DNA of 5,126 bases from Nitrospinaceae bacterium (lineage in GTDB: Bacteria; Nitrospinota; Nitrospinia; Nitrospinales; VA-1). How positions within the stretch are numbered: the first letter of the stretch is position 1; each line of letters opens with the position of its first letter. A model generated the notes under the pieces. That model saw only the letters and a program-made list of their open reading frames with translations. It searched no databases and was not told the DNA's origin. The translations under genes were made by a program, and so were the position numbers. Positions 1 to 5,112 of the stretch are shown here, piece by piece. The stretch is from contig JAJDBA010000252.1 of assembly GCA_029261675.1 (NCBI GenBank), positions 1 through 5,126 on the forward strand, given 5' to 3'.

Positions 1-688
1 GTTCCGCGACTTTTTCGGTAACCTCTTTTGCCAGCTGATTTTTATTGTTTTGATTGAGGCTGAATAATTTTCTAAATTCGATTAAATTTCGCTGCTCTTT
101 TGGCATGCAGGAGCACATATAGAGCAATGCGCCATTCATAGCCAAACGGGTGGAATCGTCCCATATGGGCTCATTGCTACCGCGTCCCTTGGGGTCAAAC
201 ATGATGGCCTGGGTGATACGGTTGGCATCAGCCTCAAAATTATGTTCGTCGAAGTCTAAAATACTGAGTGGATTGAAAGAATCCGCTCCCCATCTTCCTC
301 CGGTAATTTCATAGGGATCAAGCACAATGACATTTTGACCCATGAGAAGGCGAGCATCGGCAGTTCTTGCAACCGTTTCACCTCTGATATCGACCACGAA
401 GGCTGAGCCTGGGTGATCCAATAGATTGGGAATCACACAACCCCGGCCCTTACCTGCTCCGGTGGGTGCCACGGTGACAAGATGGGCATCTGTGTCCAGC
501 CTCAGAAACTCGTTGGCCATACGGCCAACAATGTAGCCCTGCTGGCTTTTTAGCAGGTTTTCAATCCCACTTCCTTCTGGATGAGTTTCTTCCAAATAGG
601 AATGGCCTTCGGGCTCCGGCTGGGGAACAGGGGTATTGGAAATTCGCCCGGTAAGCTCGGGCTCCAATTTTTTTAATTTCTCATCCAT
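1..688 (-). CDS. virD4: VirD4/TraG-family type IV coupling protein, N-terminal part (3' end beyond window)
   Basis: Coupling proteins of this family are hexameric ATPases that recruit DNA-protein or protein substrates to a type IV secretion channel. The 229 visible residues show Walker A APTGAGKGRG (74-83, catalytic Lys80) followed by CVIPNLL, then the family block VVDIRGE (98-104; usually DxKGE), VLDPYE (122-127) and FNPLS (138-142). Walker B and the rest of the motor lie beyond position 1. The segment before Walker A (1-73) is acidic and proline-containing with no membrane helix. VirD4 and TraG normally have N-terminal transmembrane helices and a later Walker A, so this is a soluble-type variant or a shortened gene. 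ATG 688 is chosen because an in-frame TGA lies ten codons upstream. However, the strong AAGGAGG (707-713) sits 18 nt away, so an in-frame TTG at 703-701 or coupling through a minicistron remains possible. The family call is firm; the start is less so. Confidence 0.93.
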   Translation of the reverse strand, partial: MDEKLKKLEPELTGRISNTPVPQPEPEGHSYLEETHPEGSGIENLLKSQQGYIVGRMANEFLRLDTDAHLVTVAPTGAGKGRGCVIPNLLDHPGSAFVVDIRGETVARTADARLLMGQNVIVLDPYEITGGRWGADSFNPLSILDFDEHNFEADANRITQAIMFDPKGRGSNEPIWDDSTRLAMNGALLYMCSCMPKEQRNLIEFRKLFSLNQNNKNQLAKEVTEKVAE

Positions 689-700
689 AAGGTAGATGCA

Positions 701-738
701 CAAAATCCTCCTTCATTTTAAAATGAGGAAGGATTTTG
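701..738. repeat. 38-nt near-perfect palindrome between the 90-aa gene and the coupling gene
   Basis: Two 19-nt arms meet at 719/720 with no spacer and match at 17 of 19 positions. The arm nearer the coupling gene contains its AAGGAGG. As minus-strand RNA the region could form a long AU-rich hairpin ending in UUUUG. That could act as a weak terminator after the 90-residue gene, or hide the ribosome site of the coupling gene. As DNA it could be the operator of a dimeric repressor. The symmetry is directly visible; which role applies is not decided by the sequence. Confidence 0.7.
707..713 (-). promoter_or_regulatory. Shine-Dalgarno of the coupling gene, with overlapping minicistron
   Basis: On the minus strand a perfect AAGGAGG lies 18 nt from ATG 688, which is too far for direct initiation there. 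It is 5 nt from a GTG (701-699) that opens a 6-codon reading frame. That frame ends at a TGA (683-681) overlapping the first codons of the coupling gene. An ATG at 716-714 in the same frame gives 11 codons. The arrangement fits translational coupling by termination and reinitiation; an alternative is initiation at the in-frame TTG 703-701, only 3 nt from the motif. The geometry is seen directly; the mechanism is inferred. Confidence 0.5.
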
Positions 739-767
739 GGTTCTTAGTGATTATGTAAATAAGCGTA

Positions 768-1040
768 TTAGTTATCCTGATTTAATAAAATCTCTTCAAT
801 TCGGTTTTTGTGGTTCTCAGCTTGTTCAATCACATGCCGACAGAACCAACGCCATTCCCGGAAATCCTCTTCCTGATAGATCCATTCCAGAGAAGCCATC
901 AAGATTCCTTCGCAGATCGTTCGGTTTTTGATACCCTTTTTCTGCCAGACGTCGGCCCGTCTTAAAATATCACTATACACTAAAGCCTTAAATTCCTTTT
1001 CCGGATTTTCCATGAGTTTGCTAAAATCGGGAGGTTCCAT
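768..1040 (-). CDS. 90-residue helical hypothetical protein upstream of the coupling gene
   Basis: I do not recognise a family. The protein is charged and probably all-helical, with an aromatic-rich core (about residues 53-66: EWIYQEEDFREWRW) and two cysteines (43 and 67). It has no signal peptide or membrane segment, so it should be cytoplasmic. The start is well supported: AAAGGA (1049-1054) lies 8 nt upstream of ATG. It is followed by the coupling gene in the same direction after 79 nt containing the palindrome at 701-738, so the two may form one operon. Position suggests an accessory to the coupling protein or relaxosome, or a small regulator of the operon, but no DNA-binding motif is obvious. 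Confidence that it is coding is good; function is unknown. Confidence 0.75.
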   Translation of the reverse strand: MEPPDFSKLMENPEKEFKALVYSDILRRADVWQKKGIKNRTICEGILMASLEWIYQEEDFREWRWFCRHVIEQAENHKNRIEEILLNQDN

Positions 1041-1079
1041 ATCAACTATCCTTTATTCATTTAAAACAGGCACCGCGCC
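1041..1079. promoter_or_regulatory. Short divergent intergenic region
   Basis: Only 39 nt separate the ATG of the minus-strand 90-residue gene from the ATG of the plus-strand 160-residue gene. The gap contains the minus-strand ribosome site and an AT-rich core (TTTAAAA, 1060-1066). Any pair of divergent promoters must overlap each other or extend into coding sequence, so transcription in the two directions could interfere. No convincing -35/-10 pair can be named in either direction. Confidence 0.3.
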
Positions 1080-1562
1080 ATGTCGTCTCTTGATAAACAA
1101 GAAAACATCTCTTCTAACTTTAACAACTCTGCCGATGTTGAGCTAGAAAAAAGGGCTGCGCAATATCAGCTCAAAAACGAAGAGCGTCAGGAGATGTTTG
1201 ATCTGAGAAGTGACCTGACGAATAAAACCCGGGAAGAAATTTCGAATTTTAAGAGTCCAGAGGAATTCGATAAAAGGCTTAAACAAAAACACGAAGATTT
1301 ATCAAAAAACAATAATCCCGCGCTGGAAAATACATATCAGGGAGAGCGGCGGTCGATTCCCAATCATCAATTATTGCAGGTGGCAGACAGGGAAGTTCGA
1401 AACGACCATCAAGGCAAGTTGAATAGCTACAACAGGGAATACCAGAAGGGTGTAAGCAATGTTTTGGACCGCGCCGCAGAAGATGGAAGAGGACCGCAAG
1501 AGCAAGAGGCCAATAGGGATCAAAATAGAGGACAAGATCAGGATCAAAACCGTGACCGGTGA
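1080..1562 (+). CDS. 160-residue hydrophilic, coiled-coil-like protein with a polar R/D/Q/N tail
   Basis: Not a family I recognise. The sequence is strongly polar, with no Cys or Trp and no signal or membrane segment. Residues about 20-75 are rich in E, K and R with helical, coiled-coil-like spacing. Residues 114-160 form a conserved block (LNSYNREYQKGVSNVLDRAA) running into a low-complexity R/D/Q/N tail ending NRDR. An in-frame TAA at 1062 rules out a longer form. The ribosome site is weak, with only an AGG about 9 nt upstream. The last 47 codons recur at 3771-3914 with only synonymous differences, so the protein and especially its tail are clearly under selection. Divergence from a coupling-protein operon makes a partner or substrate of that ATPase conceivable; this is inference. 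Confidence 0.85.
   Translation: MSSLDKQENISSNFNNSADVELEKRAAQYQLKNEERQEMFDLRSDLTNKTREEISNFKSPEEFDKRLKQKHEDLSKNNNPALENTYQGERRSIPNHQLLQVADREVRNDHQGKLNSYNREYQKGVSNVLDRAAEDGRGPQEQEANRDQNRGQDQDQNRDR
1398..1562 (+). repeat. Direct repeat copy 1 (3' end of the 160-aa gene)
   Basis: This segment aligns without gaps to 3750-3914. Over the final 144 nt (1419-1562) there are 14 differences, about 90% identity. All are third-position synonymous changes except the stop codon, TGA here and TAA in copy 2. The preceding seven codons are looser (RNDHQGK here, RNTHQAK there). Similarity ends close to the stop codon. Confidence 0.95.
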
Positions 1563-1595
1563 TTTTTGTTCGATTTTAATTGATTTGATGGGACT

Positions 1596-1760
1596 ATGAA
1601 ATTATTTCTGAAATTCGTCTTTTTTCCCTTTGTTCTTATGTTTTCGGAAATGGGCTTGTCAGACGGTATCGATGGCGCAGCAGAAGCCGAGCAGAGTGTT
1701 ACAAATGAGGCTACCTTGGCTAAGGGTGGAGAAATCTCCCCGGTGGCCCAAGAAAAATGA
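1596..1760 (+). CDS. 54-residue exported ORF, probable deletion chimera of neighbouring genes
   Basis: The ORF begins with a signal-peptide-like segment (MKLFLKFVFFPFVLMFSEMG) and ends with EATLAKGGEISPVAQEK. Its first 34 nt from 1592 match those from 2838, at the start of the 310-residue gene, at 28 positions (protein MKLFLKFVFF versus MKLILKIFFF). Its end resembles that of the 154-residue protein: EATLAKGGEI versus EAAILAKGGAI, with mainly synonymous base changes. It therefore looks like a 5' end of one exported-protein gene joined to a 3' end of another with the middle lost. The ribosome site is poor and no clear cleavage motif follows the hydrophobic stretch. It may be a remnant rather than a working gene; a genuine small exported peptide is the alternative. 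Confidence 0.4.
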   Translation: MKLFLKFVFFPFVLMFSEMGLSDGIDGAAEAEQSVTNEATLAKGGEISPVAQEK

Positions 1761-1839
1761 ATGTTGGCATTCCCGTTTCTATTACAAAATAAGCACACTC
1801 TCCATTACCATTTAGTGTTCTGCTGGGGATAAGGATTCA

Positions 1840-2310
1840 ATGACAAAGGTGCCAAGTAGATTAGAGTTTATGCTTTCATGGGTATTTCTATTTATTGCTA
1901 CCTGTGTGTTTTCTGGTCCGGCAATTGCCATTGAAAATAATACAACTAACTCCCAACCACATCTCATTACTGCCCCTTATAGAGACTTTAGGCATATTGA
2001 GCCATTCTTAGTAGGTGTAATGGCTGGGAAAGCAACAAAAGGAACACCAGATACAACAGTTATTGTTATTTATGACAACACTGATGAAAAAAAAGAAGCT
2101 GTGTTTAAGGGAGTTCGTGGCGCGCAGAGACTTTACAAAGCTTCCATTGGACTTATTGCTCATGCGAAAGGTTCGGGAAACATAAATTACTGGTTCAATG
2201 GCCAGAACATTGACATTTCCTCTATCGTTGAAAACTGGAATGAAATGGAACCATACCTACAAACACAGGCCACTCTCCACTGGATAACCAAGAAACTCGC
2301 AAAGAAATAA
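1840..2310 (+). CDS. 156-residue exported protein of unknown family
   Basis: A Sec signal peptide is clear: a basic start, a hydrophobic run (LSWVFLFIATCVFSG, 12-26) and likely cleavage after AIA (28-30). ATG 1840 is supported by AAGGA (1831-1835) 4 nt upstream. The mature part is about 126 residues with no cysteine, so it should be periplasmic or secreted. A block DTTVIVIYDNTDE (71-83) followed by GVRGAQR (91-97) matches elements of both repeats in the 310-residue protein (DTTLLVIKDND; DNDENP then GGAQK), and APYRDF (45-50) resembles APYSFS there. I therefore read it as a single-domain relative of the 310-residue protein. The next gene starts 12 nt after its stop, so the two are almost certainly cotranscribed. 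This gene and the next look richer in A and T than the flanks, consistent with acquired DNA. Confidence 0.85.
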   Translation: MTKVPSRLEFMLSWVFLFIATCVFSGPAIAIENNTTNSQPHLITAPYRDFRHIEPFLVGVMAGKATKGTPDTTVIVIYDNTDEKKEAVFKGVRGAQRLYKASIGLIAHAKGSGNINYWFNGQNIDISSIVENWNEMEPYLQTQATLHWITKKLAKK

Positions 2311-2322
2311 ACAAAGGTAAAT

Positions 2323-2787
2323 ATGAGTGATTTTAAATTGGGAATTTACTTAGTCCTTACATGGTTTTTTCTTTTGTTTTTTAGCTTAAGTTTTGCAGAA
2401 GAATTGTCTAAAAAAAGTAAATTCCCAACTTACAAAGAATGCATGGAGGAAAAGGATGCCAGCCCGCACGTTTGTGCAGTAGATGAAGCCATTGCCTTTT
2501 CTTTAAAACACAAAAATGGCGTTGCCATTTACGTAAATTATGCAGCGATGCCTGAGCTTGACCCTAAAATTCTGGAAGAAAACCTTGCAACCGCTTTACG
2601 AGAAGAACAGGTTGAACACTATAAGATAACTTCTTCTTTTTCTAGATTTGGGAAGGCTACTGTAATGCAAGTGATTGTGGACGGGGTTCCCATTAGACAG
2701 CTATTTGTGAATGCGGATGCCCGGAAGCTTATTTCAGAGGCGGCCATCTTGGCCAAGGGCGGGGCAATTAAAGTTGATGATTATTAG
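2323..2787 (+). CDS. 154-residue exported protein with a cysteine pair
   Basis: Not recognised. The N-terminus is a strong Sec signal (hydrophobic 7-22) with likely cleavage after SFA (23-25), leaving EELSKK. The same mature start, FAEEL-x-KK, occurs in the 310-residue protein downstream. Two cysteines, 40 and 51, in the mature protein (KEC...HVC) could form a disulfide in the periplasm. The remainder alternates strand-like stretches (GVAIYVNY 66-73; ATVMQVIVDGVPIRQLFV) with helices, suggesting a small alpha/beta domain. The C-terminal EAAILAKGGAI resembles the end of the 54-residue ORF at 1596. ATG 2323 follows the upstream stop by 12 nt, with AAGG about 7 nt before it, so it lies in an operon with the 156-residue gene. 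No catalytic motif is visible. Confidence 0.85.
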   Translation: MSDFKLGIYLVLTWFFLLFFSLSFAEELSKKSKFPTYKECMEEKDASPHVCAVDEAIAFSLKHKNGVAIYVNYAAMPELDPKILEENLATALREEQVEHYKITSSFSRFGKATVMQVIVDGVPIRQLFVNADARKLISEAAILAKGGAIKVDDY

Positions 2788-2841
2788 CACTTCAGTTTTT
2801 TAGAGCCTTTTATAAATTCACCTATTCTCATGTAAAAGAAT

Positions 2842-3774
2842 ATGAAATTAATTCTGAAGATTTTCTTTTTTGCCAATTTTCTTTTTATTAGTTCGGGTTT
2901 TGCCGAGGAATTACATAAAAAACAAATAAAGCGGAGTGTCGGCCACTGGGTCACAGAGGATATGACGGAAGAGACCGATCAAAAAATCATAGAAGACGCT
3001 CCTAATAGCTCTTCCAATGACCGTCTTGCCATCATGCTGCAAGGTACAAACCCCACTATAGAAGCTGCCGTACAAACAGCTGGTAAAATATTCGCTATGA
3101 ATATTCACGATACAACACTGCTTGTAATCAAAGATAATGATAGCAACCCGCATACAGCTTTTGTTTCCACTCATGCGGATGGTCGAGACTATAATACATT
3201 TACTCTTAGGGATGATATGACTCACGATGATATGGTGCGGGCTGTTTTTTTCTCTTTACAACAGGCTTACGGAACACATGTCGCACCGTTCATTATTGAA
3301 GAACCAGAAGCACCCATAAAAAAGGGTCCGCCACAGGAAGAGGGGTCAGGGGCGAGCAGCACGAAAGCGCGCCCACCCCCTCCTGCCGGGAAATTTGTGA
3401 CCAGTGATGTCAGGGATTATACAGGCGAAGACTTAATAGATGCCCCATACAGCTTCTCGACAGGCCGCATAGCGGTTATTCTTTATGGTGAAAACAAGCA
3501 TGTCAAAGGGGCCGTTGAGTACGCCGCCCAAAAATTCGCCGAAAAAACGGGCATCATGGTCAGTTATCTCTGGGCTAAGGATAATGATGAAAACCCTAAT
3601 AATTCCCGTGTTGGTTTTTACGGCGGCGCACAAAAACACGGGGATCTCGATATTGGAATAGGGAGAGACCAAAAAGAGGTAGCTATGGCTGTTTTCCAAA
3701 ATATGTCGGAGACGTATAATAAATTTCGATCCGATATTATAAAACAACAAGAAATACTCACCAGGCAAAATTGA
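2842..3774 (+). CDS. 310-residue exported protein with two tandem domains; C-terminus altered by a junction
   Basis: The signal peptide (1-21) ends GFA before EEL. The mature protein is an internal duplication. Repeat 1 (about 36-150) and repeat 2 (about 185-300) share WVTED/FVTSD, EDAP/IDAP, RLAIML/RIAVIL, AAVQTAGKIFA/GAVEYAAQKFA and DNDSNP/DNDENP at an offset of 148-149 residues. A proline- and glycine-rich linker (about 153-184, with a PPPP run at 178-181) joins them. Neither repeat resembles an enzyme I know, and there are no cysteines. The last residues (about 301-310) read the duplicated tail of the 160-residue gene out of frame, so the natural C-terminus has probably been replaced. The start has a weak ribosome site. 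The 54-nt gap from the previous gene still allows one operon. Confidence 0.88.
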   Translation: MKLILKIFFFANFLFISSGFAEELHKKQIKRSVGHWVTEDMTEETDQKIIEDAPNSSSNDRLAIMLQGTNPTIEAAVQTAGKIFAMNIHDTTLLVIKDNDSNPHTAFVSTHADGRDYNTFTLRDDMTHDDMVRAVFFSLQQAYGTHVAPFIIEEPEAPIKKGPPQEEGSGASSTKARPPPPAGKFVTSDVRDYTGEDLIDAPYSFSTGRIAVILYGENKHVKGAVEYAAQKFAEKTGIMVSYLWAKDNDENPNNSRVGFYGGAQKHGDLDIGIGRDQKEVAMAVFQNMSETYNKFRSDIIKQQEILTRQN

Positions 3775-3914
3775 ACAGCTACAACAGGGAATACCAGAAG
3801 GGTGTGAGTAATGTTTTAGATCGCGCGGCGGAAGATGGAAGAGGCCCTCAAGAGCAAGAGGCCAATAGGGATCAGAATAGAGGACAAGATCAGGATCAAA
3901 ACCGGGATCGATAA
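3750..3914 (+). pseudogene. Truncated second copy of the 160-aa gene (C-terminal 47+ codons only)
   Basis: In the frame +2 to the 310-residue gene, 3771-3911 encodes exactly the same 47 amino acids as the end of the 160-residue protein, followed by TAA. Homology reaches back to about 3750 (RNTHQAK versus RNDHQGK) and then stops. An in-frame TAA lies at 3720-3722 and there is no good start; a TTG at 3771 lacks a ribosome site. It is best read as the 3' stump of a second, diverged allele left by recombination. Thirteen synonymous and no replacement changes in 47 codons show that its parent was a functional gene until recently. Expression of the short tail from the TTG cannot be excluded. Confidence 0.85.
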
Positions 3915-4040
3915 TTTTTTCTAAAGTGGTTCTTTTAGTCGGGGCGTTGCGGGGTGTCCCCGCTGGAAAGGGGTGCGCCGAAAACTGAAACCGGTTTGAG
4001 GCCAGGGGAAAGGCTTTTCCCCCAATGGAAAACAATGCTC

Positions 4041-4068
4041 TTCGGATTACGGTAAAATCGGTTATAAT
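4041..4068 (+). promoter_or_regulatory. Candidate sigma70-type promoter for the 299-aa gene
   Basis: A consensus TATAAT lies at 4063-4068 in AT-rich sequence. At a 16-nt spacing upstream there is TTCGGA (4041-4046), which matches the TTGACA consensus at only 3 of 6 positions. Transcription would start near 4075 and give a leader of about 120 nt before the 4197 start. The -10 is convincing by eye; the -35 is weak. Confidence 0.35.
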
Positions 4069-4109
4069 AAAATTTCTTTTAATGTGGGATTTCTGTGTTA
4101 ATTGACGGG

Positions 4110-4175
4110 AACCCGCAAAAAGATGTAATACTATTGCTGAATTACAGGCCCTGCGGGTTGATTATATCCCCGCCC
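4110..4175 (+). promoter_or_regulatory. Leader with nested and alternative hairpins upstream of the 299-aa gene
   Basis: AACCCGC (4110-4116) pairs perfectly with GCGGGTT (4153-4159), and TGTAAT (4124-4129) with ATTACA (4141-4146) inside it, giving a two-stem structure. The same GCGGG (4153-4157) can instead pair with CCCGC (4169-4173), just upstream of the ribosome site. The two pairings are mutually exclusive, which is the layout of an RNA switch or attenuator. There is no known riboswitch signature, and the pairing could be chance. Confidence 0.35.
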
Positions 4176-4177
4176 AA

Positions 4178-4187
4178 AAGGAGGAGG
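4178..4187 (+). promoter_or_regulatory. Shine-Dalgarno fixing the start at 4197
   Basis: AAGGAGGAGG ends 9 nt before ATG 4197. The open frame extends back to an ATG-less or weakly initiated segment from about 4095, but those extra 34 residues are basic, carry no signal peptide and would bury the one that starts at 4197. The strong ribosome site therefore selects 4197. Confidence 0.8.
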
Positions 4188-4196
4188 CCAAAAAAA

Positions 4197-5096
4197 ATGA
4201 CGACAACATCGCCACACAAACTTTCTTTTATGGAAGCAACTGGCTTGCTTCTCGGCCTTGGTGCTGCTTTTGTACCGGGAACCTTGAGTGCGGAAGAAGT
4301 TAAAAACAACCTAAGCCCGCCAACGATTGAACGCCCCGCTTCTGCCATGAACAAAGCTGCTAACGATGACGGCTTCAAACCCATAGAAGTGGCCGCAAAT
4401 ATACCAGGGCTTCAAAAAACCAGCCACACACATACACGACCGGAAGGGTCAAGAGGACAGGCTGTTAAGCCCCTCAATGCCCTCGAAGAGTTGCAGGCTG
4501 CCTTTCCGGCAGAACAAAGAGATGGCTACAAATATATTAAAATGGATCATGTACGCCCCGATGGCTCAGCCGCGATGGATGTTACAAACATGAAGCTTAG
4601 CTTACGCAAAGCCAATGACCCAGAGCACGACCCTCTTGTATTTGTAAACTTTTCCCATGATGGCTTAGGGGCGAAATCAGATTCAGAAAAACAGAAAGAT
4701 TTTCTTAATCGATTTGTTCCCTTCTTTGCAGGAAAAAACCCAAGGCAAGAAATTGTTTTTATTGATGCCGTAGCCATAAAAAAAGACGCAGAGGGAAAAC
4801 CAGAAGCTGTTTATTTAGCCAATCTAATCGCCGAGATGAAAACCAACGCAATGGGCGTGGATGAAGCCGATATTCCCTTTGGTCCAGGAGAGTATATTGT
4901 TCCTTATTTTTATGTGTCCTATAAGGGCGAAAAGATTGTAGGTTCTTCCAACCTAGCTTTTAAAGACACTGTTTCAGATAGAGAAATGCAATTAGCAATG
5001 GGACAACGAGTACTCACTTCTTTCCAAAACCATGTAAAAGAACCCATACCAGTTTCTTCTACCACCTCGAATCTAGACACCGTTGCCATGAAGTAA
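4197..5096 (+). CDS. 299-residue exported protein of unknown family
   Basis: The start at 4197 gives a classic Sec signal: basic MTTTSPHK, a hydrophobic run (about 14-27) and cleavage after LSA (30-32), leaving EEVKNN. About 80 low-complexity, probably flexible residues follow, including a His/Thr patch (SHTHTRPEG). A folded region then shows alternating strands and helices (LVFVNFSHDG; EIVFIDAVAIKKDAEG; EYIVPYFYVSYKGEKIVG) and ends in a helix and a Ser/Thr-rich tail. No cysteine and no recognisable catalytic motif is present, so a periplasmic or secreted role is all that can be said. It has its own likely promoter and leader, separate from the cassette upstream. It shares the Sec-exported character of its neighbours but no clear sequence blocks with them. 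Confidence 0.88.
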   Translation: MTTTSPHKLSFMEATGLLLGLGAAFVPGTLSAEEVKNNLSPPTIERPASAMNKAANDDGFKPIEVAANIPGLQKTSHTHTRPEGSRGQAVKPLNALEELQAAFPAEQRDGYKYIKMDHVRPDGSAAMDVTNMKLSLRKANDPEHDPLVFVNFSHDGLGAKSDSEKQKDFLNRFVPFFAGKNPRQEIVFIDAVAIKKDAEGKPEAVYLANLIAEMKTNAMGVDEADIPFGPGEYIVPYFYVSYKGEKIVGSSNLAFKDTVSDREMQLAMGQRVLTSFQNHVKEPIPVSSTTSNLDTVAMK

Positions 5097-5097
5097 C

Positions 5098-5112
5098 CTC
5101 CTATTTAAGGAG
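5098..5112 (+). other. Small inverted repeat after the last gene, overlapping a ribosome-site-like AAGGAG
   Basis: CTCCT (5098-5102) and AGGAG (5108-5112) flank a five-base ATTTA loop just after the stop codon. Only a short T-run follows, so it is a poor terminator. The right arm is part of AAGGAG, which could be the Shine-Dalgarno of a further gene starting at or beyond the window edge (for example TTG at 5117). If so, the hairpin would cover that site. Confidence 0.3.

Larger units (their letters stand above)
3915..4196. other. Structured intergenic region (282 nt) before the last gene
   Basis: No gene is supported here. The first half (about 3938-4030) is GC-rich and has several inverted repeats: GCGGGG-TGT-CCCCGC (3949-3963), AAACCGGTTT (3988-3997) and GGGGAAA-GGCT-TTTCCCC (4005-4022). 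None is followed by a clear T-run, so they are not standard terminators. The second half is AT-rich, with a possible promoter near 4041-4068, then a leader with nested pairing at 4110-4159 and the ribosome site of the last gene. Reading frames across the region lack start signals or are shadows. Confidence 0.6.

Noticed and set aside
1550..1570. Terminator after the 160-residue gene (ACCG...CGGT then T5)
   Set aside because: The stem is only 4 bp and largely inside the coding sequence; too weak to call.
1764..1790. A possible promoter (TTGGCA, then CAAAAT) before the 156-residue gene
   Set aside because: Spacing is 15 nt and the -10 is poor; chance matches of this quality are common in AT-rich DNA.
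1544..1798. Minus-strand and alternative plus-strand ORFs around the 54-residue ORF
   Set aside because: They have no ribosome site, unusual composition, and overlap the frame that shows homology to neighbouring genes.
3433..4035. A 200-codon open frame on the minus strand
   Set aside because: It lies antisense to the second repeat of the 310-residue protein and across the tail remnant, both of which have protein-level support. The translation looks like a shadow.
4095..4196. N-terminal extension of the last gene by 34 codons
   Set aside because: The extension is basic and would bury a clear signal peptide; a strong ribosome site precedes 4197.
4105..4290. A protein-like stretch (AELQALRVDYIPAQKEEAKK) in another plus frame across the leader and the start of the last gene
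   Set aside because: It has no start signal, follows a stop closely and overlaps the well-supported 299-residue gene. It could be a gene fragment but nothing supports it.
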